Assembly: GCF_003853415.1 (NCBI RefSeq)
Contig: NZ_QTPP01000048.1
Span: 1-60,200 of the forward strand
Direction: 5' to 3'
DNA from: Burkholderia sp. Bp9142
Lineage (GTDB): Bacteria > Pseudomonadota > Gammaproteobacteria > Burkholderiales > Burkholderiaceae
DNA: 60,200 bases
Within the stretch, counting starts at the first letter, position 1. Each line of letters opens with the position of its first letter. The notes beneath the pieces are model-generated. The model made no database searches and was not told where the DNA came from. It worked only from the letters and a program-made list of their open reading frames with translations. Below are positions 44,863 to 52,991 of the stretch, one piece after another. The translations under genes and the position numbers were made by a program.

Positions 44863-45474
44863 CTAGGCAGGCTGCGTTGCGCCGTCCGCATCTGTCGCGG
44901 ACCGGTTGGTGGCGCACATTTCCTGTTCGAGAAGGGACTTCGCCGCTTGCCATGCGCGCCCGGCAGACGCGGAATCGTTGAACGCCCGCGCGTCGACCGT
45001 CGCACCGTCGAGCAGCATCATGTAGACGCCGGCCAGCCGTTTTGCCGTTTCGGGCACCACGAGCGGCTCGAGCAGTTCGGCGATCCATTCGACCATTGTG
45101 CGGCGGTAGCGGATCGCGACGTCGGAGATCGGCGCATAAGCGGTCCCGAATTCGGCCAACGCGCGCTCGAACAGGCAGCCGGCAAATTCCGGCGTATTGA
45201 ACCAGGCCTCATACCAGTCGAAGATCGTCTTGACGCGCTCGACCGGGTCGCGCACGTGCTGCAGTTGCGCGTCGATGCTGCCGACGATCAGGTCGTAACG
45301 CTGAACCAGCACTTCGCGGATGAGTTCGTCCTTGCTCGGAAAATGCCGATAGAGCGTCATTCGGGCAACGCCGGAATCGTCGATGATCCAGTCGACACCG
45401 ACAGGATGGAAACCGTGCCTGGAGAACAGTTCGGTCGCTTTGTCTACCACCTGCTGGCGTTTGTTGGCTCTCAC
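44863..45474 (-). CDS. TetR/AcrR-family regulator
   Basis: This encodes 203 residues. The HTH region is TELFSRHGFHPVGVDWIIDD then VARMTLYRHFPSKDELIREV, characteristic of TetR regulators. The ligand domain holds FDWYEAWFNTPEFAGCLFER, a C-terminal fold resembling the NemR/AcrR-like TetR_C-type with a conserved cysteine. A GTG start at 45474 follows GGAGGA. It lies between the ABC operon (downstream, same strand) and a divergent promoter at 45620. The repeated TAGACC-N4 elements upstream suggest self-control. Confidence 0.85.
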   Translation of the reverse strand: MRANKRQQVVDKATELFSRHGFHPVGVDWIIDDSGVARMTLYRHFPSKDELIREVLVQRYDLIVGSIDAQLQHVRDPVERVKTIFDWYEAWFNTPEFAGCLFERALAEFGTAYAPISDVAIRYRRTMVEWIAELLEPLVVPETAKRLAGVYMMLLDGATVDARAFNDSASAGRAWQAAKSLLEQEMCATNRSATDADGATQPA

Positions 45475-45508
45475 GACCGGGTCCTCCTCCTCGAGGCTTC
45501 ATACCGTG

Positions 45509-45524
45509 TAGACCGATTATTCTA
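45509..45524. promoter_or_regulatory. Candidate TetR operator 1
   Basis: TAGACCGATTATTCTA has a perfect left half-site of the TAGACC-N4-GGTCTA type known for NemR-like regulators and a degenerate right half. It lies 35 bases upstream of the TetR start codon, overlapping its likely promoter. Confidence 0.45.
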
Positions 45525-45619
45525 ACATTGTCCCGTCCACTTACGCCTGCCCTTCCGGCTCGCCTGAAAAAGGAACCGACACACCTCCCCTCATCCGGCA
45601 AACTGAATTGCAAGTTGCC

Positions 45620-45649
45620 TTGACTATTGGATAGACCGATATGTATCAT
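45620..45649 (+). promoter_or_regulatory. Sigma-70-type promoter with second TetR-like operator
   Basis: TTGACT is followed after 18 bases by TATCAT. The spacer and -10 overlap TAGACCGATATGTATC (45632-45647), a second copy of the TetR-type half-site. The promoter points rightwards, but the first gene in that direction starts 200 bases away, so the gene it originally served may have been deleted. Confidence 0.5.
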
Positions 45650-45849
45650 TTGAACCGAGAAAATAAGGATCGATATTTTCTGCTGTTGCATTGATGTGGC
45701 AATGCCGAAAAGAGAGCCTGAGAGAGACTTGGCTGTGTGCCGACGTTGACGAATTGCATTCGCCTCGCCGTGCACCACGCCGAGTGCGCGCTCGCGGGGT
45801 GGGATAGCGCGAAGCAGTACGGCGCAAACGACACGTGGGGAAAGCAAAA

Positions 45850-46437
45850 ATGGTTCGCCGTTTACTGGCGCGGGGGCTGCTGTTGCTGCTGGCCGCGTGC
45901 GCGCAGGATCCGTCCATTACCAGCAAAACGGTCCGGATCTGCGATGACACGGGTTGTTCCGATCGCCCTAAAGATCAGGTCTCCTATCAAAAAAGGCGCG
46001 ATTCGGACGACCACGAAGATCCGCGCATCGTGTCGCTGAAGCAGGCCGCGAAGACCCAGCCGAAGGCCGCCTACGACCTCGGCCTGCGTTATTTCCGCGG
46101 CGACGGCGTGCGCCAGGACAGCTATCAGGCACTCAAGTGGATGCGCGACGCCGCCGAGCGCGGCGACCTGAACGCGCAGAAGGCGCTCGGAAGTTTCTAC
46201 CTGTTCGGCCTCGAGGAGATGGGCTCGGATTCGCGCGAAGCGGACAAGTGGCTGTCGATCGCGGCGGGCCGCGGCGACAAGGAATCGAAAAAGCTGCTCG
46301 AACTCGCCCGCAAGGCGAAGCAGGAAGACGAGGACGACTGGAAATGGCGCACGCAATGGCGTGACGTCTATTACGGCTACTGGTACTCGGGCTATCCGTA
46401 CTACGGCGTCTGGCAGCAGACGTACTGGTACTACTGA
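45850..46437 (+). CDS. Sel1-repeat lipoprotein
   Basis: This encodes 195 residues. A lipoprotein signal (MVRRLLARGLLLLLAAC, cysteine at residue 17) is followed by a charged spacer. Two to three Sel1-like repeats come next (AAYDLGLRYFRGDGVRQDS, ALKWMRDAAERGDLNAQK, ADKWLSIAAGRGDKESKK). A Tyr/Trp-rich C-terminus (YYGYWYSGYPYYGV) may interact with surface polymers. ATG 45850 with GGGGAAAG is preferred over a GTG five codons upstream. Sel1 proteins act as adaptor scaffolds. It is the first of three co-directional lipoprotein genes. Confidence 0.78.
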   Translation: MVRRLLARGLLLLLAACAQDPSITSKTVRICDDTGCSDRPKDQVSYQKRRDSDDHEDPRIVSLKQAAKTQPKAAYDLGLRYFRGDGVRQDSYQALKWMRDAAERGDLNAQKALGSFYLFGLEEMGSDSREADKWLSIAAGRGDKESKKLLELARKAKQEDEDDWKWRTQWRDVYYGYWYSGYPYYGVWQQTYWYY

Positions 46438-46557
46438 CCGGGCCGAAAGCAACGGGGGCCGCCGCGGGGAGACCACCATCGCGCGCCACGCCGGGGGGCT
46501 TATCGACGTTCGCACGAACACATAAGCCGAACAACGACTCTATCGATCGATAACGAC

Positions 46558-47385
46558 ATGAAGACCAACCTTTCCCAACGTCTCACTCGAGATGCGCTGG
46601 TTTCAGCGCTTTGCGCGTCCGTCGCCGGCTGCGGCGGCATGGTGACGCCCGGCGGCCAGAACGCCGGCGTGACCGGTGCCGCCGCGGGCGGCACGAGCGC
46701 CGGTGCCGATTCGCAACTGCAGCGCTGTGCGTCGCCGCTCGGCACGATCGCCGTCGACGACGGCCGCAACGCCGACTGGTGGGGCCCGTTCGGCAGTGCG
46801 ACCAAGGTGACGAGCATCGATCCGCTGCTGCGGCTGGCCGTGCAGCAGTCGAACTGCTTCGTGATCACGTCGCTCGGCAACCAGAAGACCGACGCGCGCC
46901 TGTCGCGCATCACGCAGTTGCAGCGCAACTCGGGCGAATACCGCGCGGGCTCGAAGCAGCAGAGAGGCCAGCGCGTCGCGGCCGACTACTACATGGAACC
47001 GCAGATCGTGATCAACGATTCGCCGATCGGCGGCATCGGCAGCATGATCGGCGGGCTGATCGGCAACGGCGCGGTCGCGGCGGTGGCCGGCCATCTGCAG
47101 ACGAAGGCGTCGGTCGTGACGCTGACGCTGTTCGACGTGCGCTCGTCCGTGCAGATCGCGGCGGCCGAAGGCAGCTCGACGGCGACCAACTACGGCGCGG
47201 CGCTGGGCGGCCTGGGCGGCGGCGTGGGCGGCGGCCTGGCCGGTTTCTCGACGACGCCGGAAGGCAAGGCGACGGTCGTCGCGTTCATCGACGCGTGGAA
47301 CAAGATGGTCGTCGCGCTGCGCAGCTACAAGGCGCAAGACGTCAAGGGCGGCCTCGGCCGCGGCGGCCAGTTGCAGGTCAACTGA
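46558..47385 (+). CDS. CsgG/HfaB-like lipoprotein
   Basis: This encodes 275 residues. A lipobox (SVAGC, Cys near residue 25) is followed by a Gly-rich spacer and a CsgG-type nucleotide-fold segment (DDGRNADWWGPFGSATKVTS, LRLAVQQSNCFVITSLG, ADYYMEPQIVINDSP). A Gly-rich hydrophobic stretch (GGIGSMIGGLIGNGAVAAV) is followed by VVTLTLFDVRSSVQIAAAEG. CsgG proteins form outer-membrane secretion pores for curli-like fibres, and HfaB anchors a holdfast. No curli subunit genes are visible, so the role could be generic surface assembly. It lies 120 bases downstream of the Sel1 lipoprotein. Confidence 0.72.
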   Translation: MKTNLSQRLTRDALVSALCASVAGCGGMVTPGGQNAGVTGAAAGGTSAGADSQLQRCASPLGTIAVDDGRNADWWGPFGSATKVTSIDPLLRLAVQQSNCFVITSLGNQKTDARLSRITQLQRNSGEYRAGSKQQRGQRVAADYYMEPQIVINDSPIGGIGSMIGGLIGNGAVAAVAGHLQTKASVVTLTLFDVRSSVQIAAAEGSSTATNYGAALGGLGGGVGGGLAGFSTTPEGKATVVAFIDAWNKMVVALRSYKAQDVKGGLGRGGQLQVN

Positions 47386-47485
47386 CGTCCCCGGCCCGGT
47401 GGTGCTTGCCACCGGCCGATTTCCGGTACATGACTTGTCCGCGCGTACCGGCTCCGTTCGTCCTTTTCGTTTCGAGGTGATCCTG

Positions 47486-48490
47486 ATGAAAGCCGCTACA
47501 TTGATTGCACTGACCTGTCTGGCGCTGACCGCTTGCGGCGGCGGCGACGACAATGCCTCGCCCGCCGCATCCGGCGGCGGGACGAGCGACAACGGCGGCA
47601 GCGGTGGCGCCGGCGGTAGCGGCAGCGGAGGGACCGGTGGCTCGGGCGGCAGCACGCTGACGTGGCGCTACGATGCGCAGACGCCCGCGGCCGACGGCCC
47701 GGGCTTCCTGACGCTCCTCAACAGCGAGGGCGCGAAGGGCTACCGCTATCTCGGCGACTACTACTATGACGCGGCCAGCGGCGGCACGCGCTCGATCTTC
47801 GTGAACGACGGCACCGCCCAGACCTACACGTATCAACTGCAATCGCCGCCGGCCGACTGGGCAGGCTTCCTCGGCCAGGCCAACGGCCAGGGCGCGAACG
47901 GCTATCGCTACGAAGGACCGTACGGTTACGGTTATCTCTATCGCAAGGACGGCGGTTCGTCGGCGACCTACACGTACACGACGACGGGCCTGCCGGCCGA
48001 TCCGAACGCATTCCTCACGCAGGCAAATGCGCAGGGCCAGTCGGGCTACTGGTTCTTCAGCGCGATGGTCGTCGGATCGGTGCAGGCGAACGTCTACATG
48101 AAGAACAACGCGTCGAACGCGACCTATACGTACGATGCGCTGACCCCGGCGGCGAGCATCAACGACTTCATCGCGCAGTCCAACAGCGAAGGTGCGAAGG
48201 GCTATCGCGCGAAGGGCGGGCAAGTGTTCGGCAGCACGATGTCGTGGATCTACGTGAAGGACCAGATGCAGTCGTCGACCTTCACGTACCAGTCGGCCGC
48301 GACTCAGTCGACCGGCGCGAACTTCGTGCAGCAGGCGAACGATTACGGCGCGCAGGGCAATGCGTATCTCGGTGAACTGGCGTTCAGCGCGCCGCCGCCG
48401 GCGGCGATGCAGCAGGCGCCTTTCTATTTCAAGGCCGGAAACTGCACGGGTTTCCTGTGCACGACGCTGAATCCGCTCACGCAGAACTGA
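47486..48490 (+). CDS. Lipoprotein built of five internal repeats
   Basis: This encodes 334 residues. A lipoprotein signal (LIALTCLALTACGGGDD, Cys near residue 17) is followed by a Gly/Ser linker. Then come five repeats of about 45-55 residues, each beginning with TYTY-like strands and containing FL-x-QAN-x2-GA-x-GYRY followed by an aromatic pair and a Y/V-x-K-D/N turn. The last repeat is followed by KAGNCTGFLCTTLN, which has two cysteines that could form a disulphide. I do not recognise the family; it looks like a surface beta-repeat protein. GAGGTGA precedes ATG 47486. Confidence 0.7.
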   Translation: MKAATLIALTCLALTACGGGDDNASPAASGGGTSDNGGSGGAGGSGSGGTGGSGGSTLTWRYDAQTPAADGPGFLTLLNSEGAKGYRYLGDYYYDAASGGTRSIFVNDGTAQTYTYQLQSPPADWAGFLGQANGQGANGYRYEGPYGYGYLYRKDGGSSATYTYTTTGLPADPNAFLTQANAQGQSGYWFFSAMVVGSVQANVYMKNNASNATYTYDALTPAASINDFIAQSNSEGAKGYRAKGGQVFGSTMSWIYVKDQMQSSTFTYQSAATQSTGANFVQQANDYGAQGNAYLGELAFSAPPPAAMQQAPFYFKAGNCTGFLCTTLNPLTQN

Positions 48491-48792
48491 GCGGACGCTG
48501 CCGACCCGGCGCGCATCGCGCGGGCCGGCCCTTGCCGGGTGTTCCGCGCGGGTCGAACCGCGTACCTCGGATGCGCCGCCCCGGCCTGCCGGAGCGACAG
48601 CAGGCTCCGCTCAAGCTGAAGGCAATGCCAGCTTCGCCTCGCGGCTGCATTCGGCCTGAAAGACACGGGCCGGCCCGGCACCGCGTATGCGCGCACCTGC
48701 GTTGACCGTCATGTCGCCGATGCCAGGGAGTCAGACCGACACCGGTCACGTGACACGCACGCCGAACCCCGTTCCGTTCAGCCCGTCGACGT

Positions 48793-48960
48793 ATGCGAAA
48801 TGCCCGCCAACACTGGCTGGGAGAACTGCATGCGCTGACGGCATACGGGCCCGCCGCGCTGGTCGGCCTGCACGTCCTCGGCGCGCTGGCGCACCGTCTG
48901 ATCCATACGAAGAACATTCTTCCGCGCATCCTCCCATGGCCGACGCGTTCAGGCCGGCAT
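48793..48960 (+). pseudogene. Cytochrome b561 C-terminal remnant
   Basis: The frame reads RQHWLGELHALTAYGPAALV, GLHVLGALAHRLIHTKNIL and PRILPW: the last helix and C-terminal tail of a cytochrome b561 protein, including the conserved G-x-L-H and H-x-x-G-A-L-x-H patterns. The earlier three helices are missing, so it is a gene fragment. The rest of 48491-49275 holds no gene apart from the FNR-like box. Confidence 0.65.
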
Positions 48961-49122
48961 CGGGGTCAGGCCGACGATATCGGGTGAAGCGGGAAACATG
49001 GCGCGCTGTAACGGGCGCGTTGCGGCCTCGTGGCTGCAAGGACGGCGGCAAACATCGGACCAGCGGCCGGCCAGCGTTTCGTCGCTCGAAGCGGCCGCCG
49101 GACGAACACACAGCGCTGTCCG

Positions 49123-49136
49123 TTGATCCTCATCAA
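49123..49136 (+). promoter_or_regulatory. FNR/Anr box upstream of the hemerythrin gene
   Basis: TTGATCCTCATCAA is a perfect match to TTGAT-N4-ATCAA. It lies 140 bases upstream of the hemerythrin start; no clear -10 is present at the usual distance on the plus strand. Confidence 0.6.
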
Positions 49137-49275
49137 CGCCGCGGCGTTCGCGCGCTTTGACGGCGAACCGTGCATGACCAATATGGAGGTATCGAAACCG
49201 GGTTGCGTGCTTGCAGTCGCAGCGAGCCGCAAGCCGCAAGCCGCGGGTTGTTCCGTTCCCGCCGTGGAGTTTGAA

Positions 49276-49860
49276 ATGCCGTTGCTCGGGCCGCGTAGCG
49301 CAGTAGCCGTCATCCTCCAGGAACACGTGCAGTTGTCCGTCGTTATCGACGGCATGCGACGCTTCGTCCATCTGCTTGTTGCCGGTGCCCCCGTTCCGGG
49401 CCTCATCGTGTTTCGGGCGATGCTTTACTATATTCGGGAATACCCGCAGCAGATACATCATCCCAAAGAGGATCGCTACCTGTTCAGGCCATTGCGGGAG
49501 CGAACCAGCGAGTTCGACAGCGTCCTTGATGAACTCGAGGCTCAGCACGATCAAGGCGACATGAAGTTGAGAAATCTCGAGCATGCGCTGACCCGGTATG
49601 AGTTGAAGGGGGCCTCCGCACTTCACACGCTGGGCGCGCTGATGGACGATTATGCGGAGTTCCATGCGGACCATCGGTGCCTGGAAGAAACACTGATCTT
49701 GCCGGCCGCCAAACGTCTGTTGACGACGGATGACTGGGCCGAGATCGATGCCGCCTTTGCAGCGAATCGCGACCCGTTCGACGGCGAGAAACCGGAAGAG
49801 GATCTGGAAAGACTGTTCTCGATGATCGTCCATGCCATCCCGGATCACGAAGCCAGCTAG
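49276..49860 (+). CDS. Hemerythrin HHE-domain protein
   Basis: This encodes 194 residues predicted to fold as the four-helix hemerythrin bundle with a di-iron site. Histidine/glutamate pattern residues are in ILQEHVQLSVVIDGM, YYIREYPQQIHHPKEDRYLF, FDSVLDELEAQHDQGD and DYAEFHADHRCLEETLILPA. HHE proteins sense or carry O2 or NO. ATG 49276 with GGAG is preferred over starts up to 250 bases upstream, which would add a Cys/Arg-rich segment without family similarity. It is preceded by a perfect FNR box and followed by the UspA gene, fitting an oxygen-stress role. Confidence 0.83.
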   Translation: MPLLGPRSAVAVILQEHVQLSVVIDGMRRFVHLLVAGAPVPGLIVFRAMLYYIREYPQQIHHPKEDRYLFRPLRERTSEFDSVLDELEAQHDQGDMKLRNLEHALTRYELKGASALHTLGALMDDYAEFHADHRCLEETLILPAAKRLLTTDDWAEIDAAFAANRDPFDGEKPEEDLERLFSMIVHAIPDHEAS

Positions 49861-50024
49861 CCTCGTTCGGTTGCATCGGTCGATGGACGGCCGGTCATGT
49901 CGTGCGTGTTCCATTCCCGAAGACTTCGATCCGGCGAAGCAAACGCACTGACCCAGGCACGGTTTCCAGGCAGCCACCGGCTGATTCCTCATCCTCCCCC
50001 GTTGCACCGCGATGACGAACGCGC

Positions 50025-50038
50025 TTGACGAAGGTCAA
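50025..50038 (+). promoter_or_regulatory. FNR/Anr-type box upstream of uspA
   Basis: TTGACGAAGGTCAA is a perfect palindrome of the TTGAC-N4-GTCAA type. An AAAAAT hexamer at 50061-50066 is at class II spacing, giving a predicted start near 50073, about 34 bases before the uspA ATG. Confidence 0.6.
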
Positions 50039-50106
50039 GCCGGTAAAAGCCGGACGGGCGAAAAATCGCCGTACGGACGATCGCCGGTTGCCATCGGGAG
50101 GCATTC

Positions 50107-51057
50107 ATGAGCACCCGCACCTCACCCCGCCAGGCAGTTCTCGCTCCCCAACGGGTACTGATCGCCATCGACGGCTCGATCGCATCCGATCACGCCCTCG
50201 CGTATGCCAGAAGCTTCGTGCCGTCGAATGCATCGGTCCACATCGTGAGCGTTGCCGACAATCCGCGCACACTCGTCCCGCGCGGATCGAAATCGATGGC
50301 GTTTCTCGAATCGGCGCGCGACGAATTGCTGACAGATGCCGCCGACGCCCTGTCGCGCGCCAAAAGCGCCATGCAGCGCGACGACATCGCCGTCGACACG
50401 GAAGTCATCGACCTGTCCACGCATGGCGCAGATATCGTGCATGTGCTGGCCGACAGTGCGCAAGCGTGGCAAGCCGAACTCCTGATCGTCGGCGCACGTC
50501 AGCATCATGGCTTGCTCGGATGGATCGAAGGAACGGTTTCCGGCCCGCTCGGCAAACTCGTCGGCTGCCCGCTGCTCATCGTTCCCGAGGGGTTTGCGCC
50601 GGTTGCCGAACACCTGCCGCGGCGCATGCTGTTTGCTGTCGACGGCAGTCCGGTTGCGTTCCACGCGTTGCGAACCGGATTGACGTTCGCGAGGCCCACC
50701 ACCGAATTGCGTGCGATATACGTCCTCGATCGCCCGGTGTCGTTGGGTGATTTCGTCCCGGTCGAGACGCTGGAAGCGGCATTGATCGGCGAAGGCAATC
50801 AAGCGCTGCAAAAAGCCATGACCCTGCTCGATGGCGTGGCCGGACAAGCGCAATCGGAACTGATCCGAACGGATCGAAAAGGCGCGGACGTTTCGCACAT
50901 CATCGCGCGCGACGCCATCGACTGGAATGCGGACATGATCGTCATGGGCACCCATGGACGGCGAGGTGCGGCGGGCTGGGTGGTTGGCAGCGTGGCCGCA
51001 CGCGTTGCGCGGATCACGAAAACGCCGCTTCTTCTCGTAAACGCACGTCGCGCGTGA
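50107..51057 (+). CDS. Tandem universal stress protein (two UspA domains)
   Basis: This encodes 316 residues with two Usp folds, about 15-160 and 170-314. The first has VLIAIDGSIASDHALAYARS and LIVGARQHHGLLGWIEGTVS; the second has MLFAVDGSPVAFHALRTGLT and IVMGTHGRRGAAGWVVGSVA. The G-2x-G-9x-G(S/T) nucleotide-binding pattern of the second domain fits ATP-binding Usp proteins. It is predicted cytoplasmic, with survival under hypoxia or starvation as the family role. It is preceded by an FNR-type box and lies downstream of the hemerythrin gene and upstream of relics of other hypoxia-locus genes. Confidence 0.88.
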   Translation: MSTRTSPRQAVLAPQRVLIAIDGSIASDHALAYARSFVPSNASVHIVSVADNPRTLVPRGSKSMAFLESARDELLTDAADALSRAKSAMQRDDIAVDTEVIDLSTHGADIVHVLADSAQAWQAELLIVGARQHHGLLGWIEGTVSGPLGKLVGCPLLIVPEGFAPVAEHLPRRMLFAVDGSPVAFHALRTGLTFARPTTELRAIYVLDRPVSLGDFVPVETLEAALIGEGNQALQKAMTLLDGVAGQAQSELIRTDRKGADVSHIIARDAIDWNADMIVMGTHGRRGAAGWVVGSVAARVARITKTPLLLVNARRA

Positions 51058-51063
51058 CGCGTT

Positions 51064-51210
51064 TCGTTGTCGCGCCTCCGTTCCCACCGCGTGGAACAGC
51101 GCCTCCTCCTGCGCGCAATGCAGGCGCACGATGGCTTCGAGCCCGTACAGCACACGCTGCATCGCCTGCACCTGCATGACGTCCGGCCCGTCGTGCGGCG
51201 TGTCCGCGAC
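51064..51210 (-). pseudogene. Hemerythrin-like C-terminal fragment
   Basis: The minus-strand frame gives VMQVQAMQRVLYGLEAIVRL then HCAQEEALFHAVGTEARQR, resembling the last helix of a hemerythrin-domain protein (L-H-x-A-Q-E-E pattern). It begins exactly where the PfkB-like fragment stops and has no start codon of its own, so it is a relic. The family assignment rests on a short motif. Confidence 0.45.
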
Positions 51211-51211
51211 C

Positions 51212-51331
51212 CTCCAACGGCACGCCGCCCGCCAGCGCCCAGACCATGCCGCCGACGAAACTGTCGCCGGCACCGACCGTGCTGCATACCGCGGCCGGCC
51301 TGCCGTCACGACGCGTCGCGACCGCCCGGCG
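51212..51331 (-). pseudogene. PfkB-family kinase fragment
   Basis: The minus-strand frame holds RPAAVCSTVGAGDSFVGGMV followed by WALAGGVPLE. This is the GAGD signature of PfkB sugar kinases (1-phosphofructokinase type), with the catalytic Asp. Only about 40 residues are present. The junction with the adjoining hemerythrin-like fragment in another frame is at about 51211, showing that a deletion fused two neighbouring genes. Confidence 0.7.
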
Positions 51332-51386
51332 CACGCTCCGGCACGCGCGTCAAGCGAGGGACCGCTCGAAACGTATTCCCGCGCGA

Positions 51387-51400
51387 GTGACGCAGATCAA
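51387..51400 (+). promoter_or_regulatory. FNR/Anr-like box upstream of the efflux operon
   Basis: GTGACGCAGATCAA deviates from TTGAY-N4-RTCAA at the first base only. TATAAA at 51424-51429 is at the spacing expected for class II activation, predicting a transcription start near 51435 and a leader of about 60 bases before the NodT-type gene. Confidence 0.55.
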
Positions 51401-51497
51401 GGGGAAACCCGGTAATCGTCGGATATAAACGAGTCCGAAGCGGCGACGCCCCCGAGGCGGCGCCATCCAGCATTCCCGTATTCGACGAGGCACCTCC

Positions 51498-52991
51498 ATG
51501 CGCGCTGCCGCGCCTCCCGTTCGCTTTCACCCTGCCGTCGCGCGACGCCTGCGTGCCGTTGCGCTGGCCGCGGGCATGGGGCTGCTGTCGGGATGCGTGT
51601 CGCTCGCGCCACCGGACGAGCGTCCCGCCGCACCGATTCCCGCATCCTTTCCGGATCCGTCCGCCGACGCGACACCGGCGGCGCAAGTGCCCGAGTGGCA
51701 GGCCTATTTCGTCGACGCGCGCCTTCGCGCGCTGATCGGGCAGGCGCTCGCCAATAATCGGGATCTGCGCGCGGCGGTCGCGCGCGTCGAGCAGGCGCGT
51801 GCCGTCCACGGCATCCGCCGTGCCGATCAATGGCCGACGATCGGCGCGGGCGCGGCCTATGCGCGGTTTCGCACGCCGGGCGGCTTGCTCTCGCCGGCGC
51901 CGGTCATCGGCCAGGTCTACGAAGTCCAGCTGGCCGAAACGCAGTGGGAGCTCGATTTCTGGGGCCGCGTGCGCAGCCTGAAGGACGCGGCGCTCCAGCG
52001 CTACCTCGCGAGCGACGCGGCCCGCCAGGCAGTGATACTGAGCGTCGTCACCGGGGTAGCGGACGCCTATCTGACCCTGTGCGAGATCGACGAACGCATC
52101 GCGCTGACCCGCGCGACGGTCGACACGCGGCGCGAGTCGCTGCGGATTTTCCGGCTGCGTCACGCGGCCGGCGCGATCTCGCGCCTCGACCTCACGCAAT
52201 CGGACATTCTGCTGCAGCAGGCGGAATCGCTCGGCGTCCAGTTGCAGCAGGCCCGCGCCGCGGCGGCCGATGCACTGGCACTGCTCGTCGGTGCGCCGCC
52301 GGATGCGGCCGACACGCCGCTCGCGCTCGACGACGGCGCGGTGATGCCTTCGCTCGCCCCCGGGCTGCCGTCGTCGCTGCTGACCCGGCGTCCGGACGTG
52401 ATCGCGGCGGAGCACGAACTGCAGGCAACCCGCGCGAACATCGGCGCGGCGCGTGCTGCCTTCTTCCCGCGCATCGCGTTGACGAGCTCGATCGGTTCGG
52501 GAAGCAGCGCACTGCATGCGCTGCTGTCGTCCGGGTCGGGCGTGTGGTCGGTGATTCCGAACGTCACGCTGCCGCTCGTCGATGGCGGCCGCAACCGGTC
52601 GAATCTCGCGCTCGCGCGCGCGCAACGCGACGAGGCGCTCGCCCAGTACGAGAAGACGCTGCAGCGTGCGTTCCGCGACGTGTCCGATGCGCTCGCCGCG
52701 CGCCACTGGCTCGCCGACCAGGTCGCGATCGAGCGTGCCACGCTGGCCTCGCAGGCCGAGCGGGCGCGCCTGGCGAAGCTGCGCTACGACAGCGGCGCCA
52801 CCCGCTTCCTCGAAGTGCTCGATGCGCAGCGGGACCTGATGAACGCCGAGCAGCAACTGGTCATGACCCGCCGTGCGCTGCTGTCGAGCCGCGTCGCGCT
52901 GTACGGCGCGCTGGGCGGCGGGACGATCGGCACCGGCAGGACTGCCGCGGCACCGCCCCCTCTTTCGACAGACTCGGCTTCCCAACCATGA
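51498..52991 (+). CDS. NodT-type outer-membrane efflux lipoprotein
   Basis: This encodes 497 residues. A lipoprotein signal (ALAAGMGLLSGC) is followed by two OEP repeats: LIGQALANNRDLRAAVARVE, QLAETQWELDFWGRVRSLKD, then DVIAAEHELQATRANIGAAR and the second helical hairpin with RAQRDEALAQYEKTLQRAF. This is the TolC/OprM-like NodT family, which forms the outer-membrane channel for tripartite pumps. It is the first gene of a four-gene operon; its TGA overlaps the HlyD start (ATGA). The start follows a GAGGCACCTCC-type ribosome site. Confidence 0.88.
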   Translation: MRAAAPPVRFHPAVARRLRAVALAAGMGLLSGCVSLAPPDERPAAPIPASFPDPSADATPAAQVPEWQAYFVDARLRALIGQALANNRDLRAAVARVEQARAVHGIRRADQWPTIGAGAAYARFRTPGGLLSPAPVIGQVYEVQLAETQWELDFWGRVRSLKDAALQRYLASDAARQAVILSVVTGVADAYLTLCEIDERIALTRATVDTRRESLRIFRLRHAAGAISRLDLTQSDILLQQAESLGVQLQQARAAAADALALLVGAPPDAADTPLALDDGAVMPSLAPGLPSSLLTRRPDVIAAEHELQATRANIGAARAAFFPRIALTSSIGSGSSALHALLSSGSGVWSVIPNVTLPLVDGGRNRSNLALARAQRDEALAQYEKTLQRAFRDVSDALAARHWLADQVAIERATLASQAERARLAKLRYDSGATRFLEVLDAQRDLMNAEQQLVMTRRALLSSRVALYGALGGGTIGTGRTAAAPPPLSTDSASQP

